Assembly: GCF_023343835.1 (NCBI RefSeq)
Contig: NC_064437.1
Span: 44,794,967 to 44,858,966, forward strand
Origin: Lagopus muta
Lineage: Eukaryota > Chordata > Aves > Galliformes > Phasianidae
Reading direction: 5' to 3'
DNA length: 64,000 bases
The position numbers were made by a program, and so were the translations under genes. Positions 1 to 9,312 of the stretch are shown here, piece after piece. Every line of letters begins with the position of its first letter. Positions within the stretch are counted from its first letter, which is position 1. The notes under the pieces were generated by a model that was not told the origin of the DNA, did no database searches, and was given only the letters and a program-made list of their open reading frames with translations.

Positions 1-1399
1 TAGCTGGGGCTTTTTACTGAACATAGCACATTACTTAGAGATAAAGGAGGAAAGAAAGCCACACACGCCACCACCACCACCAACTCTAAAATACTTGCTT
101 GTTTCTCAAACAAAGAGAGGGTTGTCCTGGGTCCTCCTGGGCAGCATCCTACAGCCAAGGCTATTCTTTCCCAGCCTTATTTGTCTAGAGCGCTTCCAAG
201 TAAGGCTATCACAGCCCTCTGCATCCCCAGAACGAGCTACCTATAACAGCCTCCAACTGGGCTCCTCCTGGAGGTGTTGAGAAGCGCCTACACTTGGCCT
301 TCAGCTCAGGCATGGGCTCATCAAAGCTTTTCAAGGTGCTGGGACAGGCTTTGCAGAACACCTGTAAGACAGAAGTGCAGACACGTCGGAAGGTGAATCA
401 CCCGGAGCCGCTCCCCCCCCCCGATCCCCCTACTCCGGCAGCACCCGTTCCTGGGCCCTCTCCCGCCGCTCTGCAGCACGCGGGCTGACAGCCCCGACAC
501 CGGGAGAGCGGCTGTCAGGGCCGCTTTGCATGAGGCACACGCAGCTCCTGCCCTGCGAAGCCCTAATGTGTTGATTTACGGAGTCCTCTCGGCTGACATG
601 GGAAAATGAGTCTGGTCATGGTTGATTTAACATTTTATGGGCAAAGAGTCAGCCTGCTATAGTAAGTTTGGACTGCCGCGAACATTTTACACGTTTACAC
701 GCGAGTCCACGGGAGAAAATATTCAAGCTACAAAGTGATGTTGATGCCGGCTTCGCTTGAGCTCCGTCGAAAACAACAGAGGTCCCAATGAAACACATGC
801 AGAGGTGCCGCACGCCCCGGGACGACTGCTCAGGCGGAGCTGCGGGCTCCGGAGGGCGGACGCGGCTGAAGCCGGAGCAGCCCCGGCAGAGCGCAGCGGA
901 GAGGCTGCGGCAGCACCCGCACGGAGACGGGGGGCCGCGGAGGCGCCTCCCGCTGCCAGGCGCTGCTCCCCCGTCCCCACGGCTCCCGGCCCGGCTGGGG
1001 GCGGGCGCAGGCGGCGGGCGGGGCGCGGGATGAGGCCGGGGCTCCGCCCGCCCCGGCGGAAGTGGCGGCGGCCGCGGGGCTGCCCGGAGGCTCGGGGCGG
1101 CGGATCCACGCCGCGTCCCTTCCCCGTGCTGCCGGAGGAGGCTCCCCGGCCCCGCCATCAGGCACCTCTGGGGTCCCAGGCAGCATCGGCGGCCGCTCCC
1201 GCAAGACTGAGCGCTGTCAGCCGGGAAATGCGTCCTGCACATAACGCTCGGGGGGTGCACCCGTGGGTAGCTCCTCACCCGGAGTGGGGAGGAAGAAATG
1301 CATGTGTCTGCGCGGGGTGCCAGTAGAAAGACGAGTGTTTCTTTCATTAACCTAGCAGTAATTGCCGAAAGACTCCCTCTTTGCCTGCCGCACCTAATC
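1..1399. other. Upstream non-coding DNA with a CpG-rich patch (about 780-1260)
   Basis: No recognisable gene. There is a (CCA)n stretch near 68-84 and a C run near 413-424. Positions 780-1260 are very GC-rich with many CpGs, so long frames on both strands here are composition artefacts. The patch may be a CpG island promoter for a non-coding transcript, since divergent transcripts near ZNF503 are known in human, but no splice or poly(A) structure identifies one. Confidence 0.5.
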
Positions 1400-2100
1400 A
1401 AAAGCGAGAATCTGTATGTGGCACTGACAAAATCAGTAAAACTTCACCTTCGGCTTTATTGATCCGAGCAGACAGGCAGAGTTTTCTATGGTGTTCAATT
1501 TAGGGAATTAAAAAAAATCACTCCGCTAACAGCATTCGGTACATTTCTAACCCATATGTCACCTCGGTGCTTTAAATAATTATATTTGCATGCAGGGAGT
1601 GATTCATAAATATGTCAGGGTTGTGAAATATAGGCAGGCATTTCAAACTTTCTATTTAAAAAACATGAATTATGGCCACGAAAAATGTGTTCCCATTTAA
1701 GGGTGATACGAAGTATTTGGTGTCTAGTACGGAGGCCCATCCATCATATAGACAATAAAGAGAGTTTTTGCCTGACGTTGGAAATTTATGGTTGCCCTTC
1801 TCTGCCCTAATAACTCAAGCATTGTGTCAGCCCGTGACAGCCTTTGCAGAAAAACAGCAACCCTGTTATCAATCAAAAAGCCCTTTTACATTTTTAGCAA
1901 AACTCTGATCATCCAGACACCCTTTTAATGTATATATTACATCATTATAGATCATTCTGCACTTTTACTGCAACTCAACAAAATGATCCATCACTCCGGG
2001 ACAGTCCTGATGAACGCTGATGTAAATTATTTGCACGTCGCTAGTACAGTACCAAATGAAAAATGTACTTTAGGTGGAATTAATTTTCAGGTGTAAAAAG
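1400..2100. promoter_or_regulatory. Candidate developmental enhancer (AT-rich, homeodomain/POU motifs)
   Basis: A unique AT-rich block without repeats between GC-rich flanks. It contains a perfect octamer ATTTGCAT at 1584-1591, several TTTAT and TAAT homeodomain-type cores, and TTATTGATC. The texture resembles vertebrate conserved non-coding elements. Conservation itself was not tested. Confidence 0.35.
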
Positions 2101-4169
2101 CTAAAGATGAAAGCGGTTGGGATTAGAAGAGCCCTAAATGCATCATTAGGGATGACCGAAAACAAGCTAACAGTTATTAAAATTGAGATTATTTTAACCT
2201 TTTCGGATCGGGGACCTCGGCTGTTTCAAGAAGATGGCAAAGACGAACCCCTCGCTCTCTTCCCCCCGCCCCCGCCCGGCCGTGCCCATCTCGAGGATTT
2301 ACTTCGAGGATTATCGTTCATTTGTCACTCGGGCTGTCGGATGAGGTTAATTATTGGGGTGCCCGTGCCTTTTCCAGCCACAGCCCTCCAACTTTGCGGC
2401 GCGCAGAAAAAGGCGCTGCTCCTAACGCCGCCGCATCTGGCCGATCTGCACAGTTTCCATAACAAAGTTGTCAATAAACACTCCGCACGTCTGGGAGCCT
2501 AGGGGAGGAAGCTCGGGATCGCCTCCACTGCGCGCTGCGCTCTGCGGCGTTGAGCCAACCGGCGCCGGGCGCTGCTCGGGTCAGCCTCTCCCGGAGCCCT
2601 GGCGTGGATGAGCACAAAGGCGTGCGGACGAGCTGTGGGACTCAAGGGTGAGCAAGAGCAAGGTGCCACAGAAGCTAAAGCTTCGTTCCCACAAGCCAGG
2701 CAGCGAGCGCCAGCTCAACTACACGTGCACGGATTAGGGAACGTGATCGCTCGCTTTCGGCTGCTGGTTTAAGTCGTAGCACATTGCACAACGTGAAATG
2801 CAACCGAGGATGTCGATGCGCCAGGCAGGAGCCGTGCCCTGCCCGTGCCGCGCCGCCGGAGCCGCCTGGCTCTGCTTTCACCCGCTCCCTCCAGAAAGTT
2901 CCCTCAGGGCGGGTTTGAAACGAGAGCTGTTCGCTCAGACAACACCTGGAACATAACAGAGGGCACTTCTGCAAAACACCCTTGGCGAAAGGGCTTCAGC
3001 ACGGAGATTAAAACCTTCACACTCATACACGAAACTCCCAACATCAATAAAGGGATCTATCAAATGACTTAAAAGGAAAAGGGCTTTATTGGGTGTGTTC
3101 GTCGCTTCCTTCTCTCTTGACGTGACAAAGGGAAGAAAACCGGTCGAATTCCTTTGAAAGCATTTAAGAGAAGGTCCGCTTCCGGAAGGAAGAAGCAAAC
3201 AAACAAACAGAAAAGCGATTTTCTGCTTGTTTTGCAAAAATATCATTGGGGGGGGAAGGGGGGGGGAGAATCTTAGGCACTTAAACGTGACTGTTATTTT
3301 GAAGATGGCTCCAAATGTATCCCCGCTTATAAGACGATTACCTACGTGTCATGCAGAGCAAAACATATCTTCCTCATATGTATTAGGAAAGTAATTACAA
3401 TCATAAGGGTAAATATTTTCAAGCGCTACGCAAACAGAAGAGAGGTTTGGAAATCCTCTTTTCTGTTGGCAGGCATTCAGGGCAGGGCTTTGACAACAAG
3501 AAATGCCCCGCGCCTCGGCTGGGTACCTGGGCTGATGTGTCAGCTGTTATCTGGGTGCCCCCATGCTCACCTGGGGGAAAAAAATAAAAATTGAAAGAAA
3601 AAATAAGAATAAAAACAGGCTGTCCTTCCCAAGTGTGTGAATTCGTGGTACTGTGTTTCCAATACACCAGAATGTTCCTTATCAGAAGTATTATCATTTT
3701 TGAAAGGGGAAAAAAAATTATGGAAGAAGACGCATCATCCACAAAAAGCCATTGCAATGCACGGTACCTCTGTAGGAGCCGTGGGGCGGGTGGGGAAGCT
3801 CCAGCACTCCCAAAGCAAAGGAGACTGTCGCCCAGGACAGACAGGTAGCTGTGCTGTGCACAGAAATACAGCACAAGGACAACTCTGCAACCGAGTTTCT
3901 GTTAATTGAAAGCTGAACCTTGTTCACAAGCGATAGAAAGGAGAAGGGGGTGGAAAGGAAGACAAAAAAATTCTCAAGGGCCTGTAGGGCAGTGGCTGTT
4001 CAGTTTAGAAGACCGAACGCCCTTTCCCAGCGTGATGTGCAGAACCTGACGCTCAAATGGCAAGGGAGAGAGCCAGCAGGGCTGGTGTCGAGCTGCTGCA
4101 GTTCCCTCTCCCGGGGGAAGGCTCGCTCCGGGTTTTTGGGTGATCCCGACCAGGCTTTGCAGCTCGCCA
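2101..4169. other. Upstream intergenic sequence without recognisable gene
   Basis: Mixed GC and AT sequence. A small GC-rich patch lies at 2500-2620 and G runs at 3247-3267. Only short, unrelated frames are present. I see no repeat family or gene. Confidence 0.5.
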
Positions 4170-4545
4170 GCCTGACCTGTCAAGCGGATTATTTTAGAGG
4201 GAGATTAATAGGGGAGGCGGGCTGCAATAATAATCGTTTTGTTTGATGTGACAACTTTGATAGGCGTTGATTTACTTACAAACTGATAGGCTTTTAATTG
4301 AGCGCCTCCATCCAGCTTGAGATGAAAGGAAAACCGCATTGAAAAGCTGCCCGAGTGCCCTCGAGCCTCAATACTGATTAGCCATCTCGACAGTGAATAG
4401 TTCAAGGCATTTTCAAACTTTTTTTCCTCTCTCGGTCTCGCTCTCTTCTCCTCAAATATCTGCCAGCCCACTCCTTTTTAAGAGAAAATAAATCATTTCC
4501 ATTGTGTGCAAATAAAATCGACTTGACATGCTTGCCAATAGCTGG
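4170..4545. promoter_or_regulatory. Candidate conserved regulatory element 4.2-4.5 kb
   Basis: An AT-rich, repeat-free block with clustered homeodomain-like cores (GGATTATTTTAG, GAGATTAATAG, AATAATCG, TTTTAATTGAG, CTGATTAGCC). It ends just before the 34-T run at 4601. This is an enhancer candidate by texture only. Confidence 0.35.
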
Positions 4546-4598
4546 TAGGTAAAGGAAAGTGTGGACTGGCACTTGTTAATTAATTCCTCCTTTGCTCT

Positions 4599-4600
<2 letters not shown>

Positions 4601-4634
<34 letters not shown>
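4601..4634. repeat. Poly-T tract (34 T)
   Basis: Uninterrupted T run at the edge of a CpG-rich region. Confidence 0.95.
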
Positions 4635-4638
<4 letters not shown>

Positions 4639-5124
4639 TTTTCCTTTGTAAGAGCAGGAAGACGGGTTTCAACCCTCAGGTTTTTGTTGTTGTTGTTGTT
4701 TTATTATTATTTTTAAAGAAGAATAAAAGCTACAGCCACCCAAACTTCAACAAGACTACACAAGTAAGCACCAAGCAGCAACCCGGCTGCGCGGATTCAT
4801 TAAACGAGGATCCCTCGCAAGGTAATGAGCAGGACGGAGCCCGAATTCCTCAGCCGGGAACGGAGAGAGCCGCCAAGCTCCGCAGTGCTCCGCAGCGCTC
4901 CGCGGGGCAGCCCGGCGGCGGGACTCCGCTTCTAGCCGCGCACTGCGCGCGTTTGGAGCAAGCAGAGCTGTCGCGGCTAAGAAAGGCTTTGGGGAGGCGA
5001 GGGGAGGGGATGGCTCGGCATTTGTTTGGTTTTTTATTATTATAAATATATTTTTTTACAACCTTCTACATAAAAAGTTTACAGTGCTGAGTGTGATTTA
5101 ATCCTCATTTCAAAGGCTCGGCGG

Positions 5125-5175
5125 AAAAAAAAAAAAAAAAGAAAGAAAGAAAAAGAAAAAAAAAAGGAAAAAGAA
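5125..5175. repeat. Poly-A and A/G-rich tract
   Basis: Sixteen A at 5125-5140, followed by GAAA repeats and further A runs. Confidence 0.9.
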
Positions 5176-5556
5176 AAGCTGTTCTCTGAAGTTACTAATT
5201 AAAGTACCCTCCGACGCTTCTACCTCAGCCACAGAGCTTCGGGTTCGCGCTGCTCCCCGCCCGTCCCTGCTCCCCTCGGTGCGCTGTGCCGTGCACACAG
5301 AGCGGGCATCGCCGTTGCCTCGAGTCCGAGGGCCCTCCCGAACTCCCCGCACCTCCGCCGGGCCGGTAGGGAAGGGAGAGGGAAGGGGGGCTGCCCGCAG
5401 CTGACTCTGCTTTAGGACAATTAATCTTTAAGCTTTCACCCTGGGAGGCAGGATAAATACAACGAGAAAACAGATAGGAGTCTCTCTGGTCCTGTAAGGA
5501 AAACAGCTGTTCCAAGCACTTTAATGCAAATGAACACAAATGAAGGTTTCAGCTTC

Positions 5557-5597
5557 TTTTTTTTTTTTTTTTCCTTTTTTTTTTTTTTTTTTTTTTT
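5557..5597. repeat. Split poly-T tract
   Basis: T runs at 5557-5572 and 5575-5597, separated by CC. An octamer ATGCAAAT lies just upstream at 5524-5531. Confidence 0.9.
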
Positions 5598-6019
5598 CCT
5601 TCCAGAGTTTTACTGCACTCCATTTATCAATTGGACTTGACAACAAAAGAAAGAACGGGGGGAAAACCTGGGGCAGATTCAAGTCACTTCCACTCTGTAT
5701 GAAGGAAGGGGGAGTTCCTTACGGGCACGGTGCGGGCTGTCAGTCCCGCTGCAGCAGCAGCTTTTGTGCGATGCTTCTCCCTTTGCCCCCCGATCCTTTA
5801 ACTGTCACGGCCTCAGAAGAACACAGCGGGCACGGTGACATGGAAGCCCAGTTCTGCCTTGCACCGACATGTTCCGGCGACACGCTCCACGATTCCAGAG
5901 AACACACAGAAATTAAAAAGTTTGTTAAAATCATCTTTCTAGGAGGCGAGGGCAGTTCCGCGTATCGCCCCGTTCTATCCAACGTGCCAAAGAGCGCAGC
6001 GGTTCAATAAAAGCCACCC

Positions 6020-7330
6020 GAGATGCTGACCCGGCTGAGGGACCGACGGAGCACCACTCTGGGGGCGGGGAGGGCGTCGAAGAAAGGCGTCCTGTGGGGA
6101 GAGGGCCGCGGGGGGCTGCCCGGCACAGGGCCCGGGGTGGTGGTGAGGGGAAGGAGAAGGCGAAGGCGACGGACGGGGCTCGGCGGGGCCGAGAGCGAGC
6201 AGGGAAAGTCCTTCCCCACGCCCACTCCTCCACGAGCGGCGCCTGTTCTGGTCGGAGTCCAGGTCAGGAATTGGCCGCGACCCCTGAAGCACTTGCCTTG
6301 TTCTTCACTTGTCAAACGTGTTTTATCTCTAAGTGACCTTTTTGTTAATGTTGTAGATTGTGTGGGCCACCATGTCAGATCCGGAAACAAAAGTAAAAGA
6401 TTGATTAACACGTTTTGCCTGTGGAAAAAAAAAAACGTTACGGGATGAGGAGGTGGGGAAGAGCGGGACGGGAAGTACAAAGGGGAGAGCAGCGGGCGGC
6501 GCGGGGAGCGGCAGAAGGGCCGCAAGCAAGGCTCACGCTGCGCACCCGGAACGGCGCAGGCGGCCCCCAGCGAGGCCGGGGCGCGGAGCCGCCCGCTCCT
6601 GGGTGCGTCGTCGGGGCCAAGACGGCCGCTGCGGAGTGGGAAGGGGAGAGCGGCCCCGCCGCCCGTTCCCGCAGAAAGACGAGTTCCGGCTCTACGCCGC
6701 GGAGCCGCTCGCTCTCTCTCTGTTTTCCTTCCTCCCTCTCTCTCCCCCTGGAGTCACACCAGGCTTGTAATCAGCAACAAAAGCTGACATAAATCAGGGC
6801 GGATTGGCAGGGCTGACAAGCCACTGACGGATGGCGGCGGGGAGCGCTGACAGCTGACGGCGGGGCGGGGACCCGCGCAGCGCGGCGCGGCGGGCGCTGC
6901 GTGACAGCGCGCGGCGACGCCGCCGCCGCCGCCGCAGGCCGCGCCGCAGCGCCTCGGCTCCCGCGGGCAGGGCCGCCGCTCTGCAGGTTCTCGTCCGCGC
7001 CCGTCCCCGCGCAGTCGGCCGGGAGGGGCGGAAAGCGGCCCGCGCCCTTCCCCGGGGCCCGGCGGGGGTGGCGGAGCCGCGCCGGGGTGGGGAGTGGGGG
7101 CGAGGGCCGGGCCCGGGCGCGGCGCGGCGCGGACAGGCGGCGGAGGGCCGCGATCGGGCGGGCGCCGCGTCGAGGCCGTTCTCAGGGTCGGAGGGGCCCC
7201 GCGACAGCCTCCTTCCCAGCCGGCGACCGTCGGCCCGCGGCCGCCTTCGCCGCCGCCCGGGGAGCCGCGCTGGCCGCGGAGGAAGAAAAACGTTCGCGGC
7301 GCGTGATGTGAAACACAGAATTAACGCCCA
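6020..7330. other. CpG island upstream of ZNF503
   Basis: Very GC-rich, CpG-dense sequence, especially 6530-6680 and 6830-7310. Frames on both strands here are composition artefacts. It probably belongs to the broad CpG domain of the ZNF503 promoter, of the kind often marked by Polycomb at developmental genes (inference). It contains the CTGAC cluster at 6784-6858. Confidence 0.7.
6784..6858. promoter_or_regulatory. Cluster of five CTGAC motifs (TALE-like)
   Basis: CTGAC occurs at 6784, 6813, 6824, 6847 and 6854, all on the + strand; three are CTGACA. TGACA/TGACAG is the MEIS/TGIF/PBX-type core. The cluster lies about 1.1 kb upstream of the coding start. Confidence 0.35.
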
Positions 7331-7393
7331 GCCCGTCCTGAGAGCGCAAACAAGGAAGGAGGGGAGGGGAGAGGGGAGGCGGACGAGAAAGGG

Positions 7394-7410
7394 AAAAAAA
7401 AAAAAAAAAA
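7394..7410. repeat. Poly-A tract (17 A)
   Basis: A homopolymer just upstream of the CCAAT pair, marking the 5' edge of the core promoter region. Confidence 0.9.
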
Positions 7411-7478
7411 GAGCGAGAGCCCATTAAAAACAGAGAAAAAAAGCCCCAGAAAAGGGAACGTCACATCCCCTTGACCCT

Positions 7479-7507
7479 CCAATCACCTCGGGGTCCCATT
7501 TGATTGG
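7479..7507. promoter_or_regulatory. Pair of oppositely oriented CCAAT boxes upstream of ZNF503
   Basis: CCAAT at 7479-7483 and ATTGG at 7503-7507 lie 24 bp apart (start to start) in opposite orientations, a short way upstream of the CpG-rich leader. Paired CCAAT boxes are typical NF-Y sites in TATA-less CpG promoters. No canonical TATA box follows; the nearest AT-rich stretch is TTTAAT near 7522. This supports a core promoter near 7.5 kb, but the start site cannot be read from sequence. Confidence 0.5.
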
Positions 7508-7818
7508 AAGGCGGCAAAGGCTTTAATCTCAGACTAATTCAGCTGCTTTTGAAGTGAGTTTCTCCGCCAGACCCCGGGCTGGATGGGCAGCGGCTCGCAG
7601 CACAACTGAGCGCGGAGCCGAGCGCTCCGCCCGCCCGCCCCGCGCCGCAGCCGGGAGCCGAGAGCGGCCGGGCACGGCGCAGCCGCCCGCGCCCCCCGCC
7701 CCTCGCAGCGCACGGATTACTCGGCTTTTTTTCCTCCTCTTTCTCTCCGGCCGGCTCCCCCTTCCCCCCCCCCTCTCCACCCACGCCCTCCCCGCCAGCA
7801 AGAGCCGCGGGACATTTT

Positions 7819-7944
7819 ATGTTTGTTTTCCTCCTCGGGGGGCGTGTGGATTTTTTCCCTTCTCGCCCGCAGAAAGCGAGCAAGCGTTTCCGAGTGCGAG
7901 CGGCGCGACTTGCCCCAGTTTTCATGCGAGGTTTTGGGTCATGA
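7819..7944 (+). CDS. Upstream ORF (41 codons) in the ZNF503 leader
   Basis: The ATG at 7819 opens an uninterrupted 41-codon frame ending at TGA 7942-7944. A second in-frame ATG at 7924 would give a 6-residue peptide. The stop overlaps the ZNF503 start codon as ATGA (7941-7944). Both upstream ATGs have T at -3, a weak context, so leaky scanning to the main start is plausible. The peptide (starting MFVFLLGGRV, Arg-rich in the middle) matches nothing I recognise. Its likely role, if any, is to tune translation of ZNF503. Translation is not shown by the sequence alone, and the uORF matters only if the transcript starts upstream of 7819. Confidence 0.4.
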   Translation: MFVFLLGGRVDFFPSRPQKASKRFRVRAARLAPVFMRGFGS

Positions 7945-8249
7945 TCACATCGCCCTCGCTTTCTGCTCTCAGAAGTAGTAAGCGCAGCAGCAGCCTGAGC
8001 GAGCCCGGAGGCAGCCCCCGCCGCAGCCGCAGCGCCGCCGACCTCAGTGCCGGGCCGACCGGGCACGCTGGGAGCCCCGGCAGCGCCGCCGTCAAGCCCT
8101 GCTTCCACGCCGTCCCCCCCTCGGACCCGCTGCGCCAAGCCAACCGCCTGCCCATCAAGGTGCTGAAAATGCTCACGGCGCGGACCGGCCACATCCTACA
8201 CCCCGAGTACCTGCAGCCTCTCCCCTCCACGCCCGTCAGCCCCATCGAG
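7941..8249 (+). CDS. ZNF503: ZNF503 coding exon 1 (residues 1-103)
   Basis: This exon encodes the N-terminus of the NET-family transcriptional co-repressor ZNF503 (Nolz-1). The start MITSPSLSALRSS closely resembles the vertebrate ZNF503 N-terminus. Residues 12-31 are Ser/Arg-rich, where the mammalian protein (from memory) has a glycine run. Residues 56-103 form the strongly conserved block containing DPLRQANRLPIKVLKMLTA and the LHPEYLQPLPSTPVSPIE stretch. The ATG at 7941 was chosen because it begins the conserved peptide and has G at -3 and A at +4. The reading frame stays open upstream to about 7554 but has no ATG there. The exon ends after GAG in phase 0, followed by the donor GTAAGC at 8250. 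Exon 1 lies in a CpG island. The leader contains a uORF overlapping this start codon. Confidence 0.95.
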
Positions 8250-8906
8250 GTAAGCAGCCCCGGCCCCTCCGTGCGCTGGTCGCCCCGCATGGCGGCTGCC
8301 CCGCGCCCGTTCCGCTCCGGGTCGCGGTCGCACCGGGAACGGGCGCCTTTGATCTTAGTGCGAGGAGCTGCGCGTGGTCTTCGTTTCCGTGTTTACTCGG
8401 CTGCCTGGCGATTCCTTTTTGAATAAACTTTCATTTTTGCTCTTTTTATCTTTTTTTTTCTTACTCCTTTTGATTTTTTTTTAACGTTTTATTATACATA
8501 TGTGTATGTGTATACTTTTTTTAAAAAAATATTTATTTATTTATTTATTTATTTTTGAGAGAGAGAGAGAGGAGCGGTGGGTGGAAGGAAGCGCCCCGCT
8601 CCGGGGTCACGATCCGGCCACGCTCGCAGCTGCCGGGCGTTGCGGGGGGTGCTCGGGCACGGGCTCTGCGCGGCGCGGGGCGGTTATGGCGGCGCTCGGC
8701 CCTCCGCCTTCGCCGTCTTTTGGGGGCTTCGGGGCCCCGCTCTCCCTTTCTCCACGCTGTCGGGGCCCCTCGCTGTTTTAGGAAGCGAACCTCGAAATGG
8801 AGAGGGTGGTGAGAAGGGTGTGTCCGTGGGAACGAATGATTTCACTGAGGTCTCTGCGGAGCGAAGCGCGGCTCTTCCCCGGAGCCCGGCTCGTCCGGGC
8901 TCTGAT

Positions 8907-8914
8907 TATAAATA
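8907..8914 (+). promoter_or_regulatory. TATA-like box in intron 1
   Basis: TATAAATA followed by GCGGCC, in the middle of the CpG-rich part of the intron and preceded by a perfect 7-bp stem (8883-8889 with 8895-8901). It could drive an internal transcript, but no initiation is proven. Confidence 0.3.
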
Positions 8915-8995
8915 GCGGCCGTGGTCAGGGCGCAGAAATGCGGCAGCTGGCGCGGCCCAAGGGCTCCCTCACGCCGGAGGCGGGGGTCGGTGCGG

Positions 8996-9034
8996 GGTGG
9001 GCGCTGCCCGGTGGGCGCTGCCCGGTGGGCGCTG
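8996..9034. repeat. 14-bp tandem repeat in intron 1 (2.8 copies)
   Basis: Unit GGTGGGCGCTGCCC, perfect for two copies and 11 nt of a third. Confidence 0.9.
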
Positions 9035-9312
9035 GACAGCCGAGGGGGTGCTCGCACGGCTCCAGCGAGCCCAAGCCCTCTTTAAAGGCTTTGTGGAAAA
9101 TGGTGCATGCAGGGGAGGGGGCTGTCAGAGTGATGAATGCGCACGAAATCGTTCATCGCTTCCAGGCTGGCCCCTGCAAAAACGTGCGGGACAAGAGACC
9201 TACTAGGTACGCTCCGGGCTTTTTGGTTTTTTTTTTTTTCTTTTTCTTTTTTTTTTTTCTTTGATTGGACTCCCCCATTAAACCTCTGTTGTTGTGTGTC
9301 TAATTCCTGCAG

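Larger units (their letters stand above)
8250..9312 (+). other. ZNF503: ZNF503 intron 1
   Basis: The intron is 1,063 nt, bounded by GTAAGC at 8250 and TTCCTGCAG at 9304-9312, in phase 0. A T-rich pyrimidine tract lies at 9228-9260. The first part is AT-rich, with a (TTTA)n and (GA)n microsatellite at 8530-8572. The middle (8580-9060) is a CpG-rich island with a TATA-like box at 8907, a 14-bp tandem repeat at 8996 and an imperfect hairpin at 9108-9178. Confidence 0.93.

Noticed and set aside
649..1401. Long open frames on both strands in the upstream CpG patch
   Set aside because: Overlapping frames on several strands with Pro/Arg/Ala composition and no recognisable domain; expected from GC-rich DNA.
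7554..7940. In-frame extension upstream of the ZNF503 ATG
   Set aside because: No ATG in that frame before 7941 and the peptide is Pro/Arg-rich without similarity to ZNF503; the conserved protein begins at 7941.
7539..8192. 217-codon minus-strand frame opposite exon 1
   Set aside because: Antisense shadow of the CpG-rich leader and exon 1.
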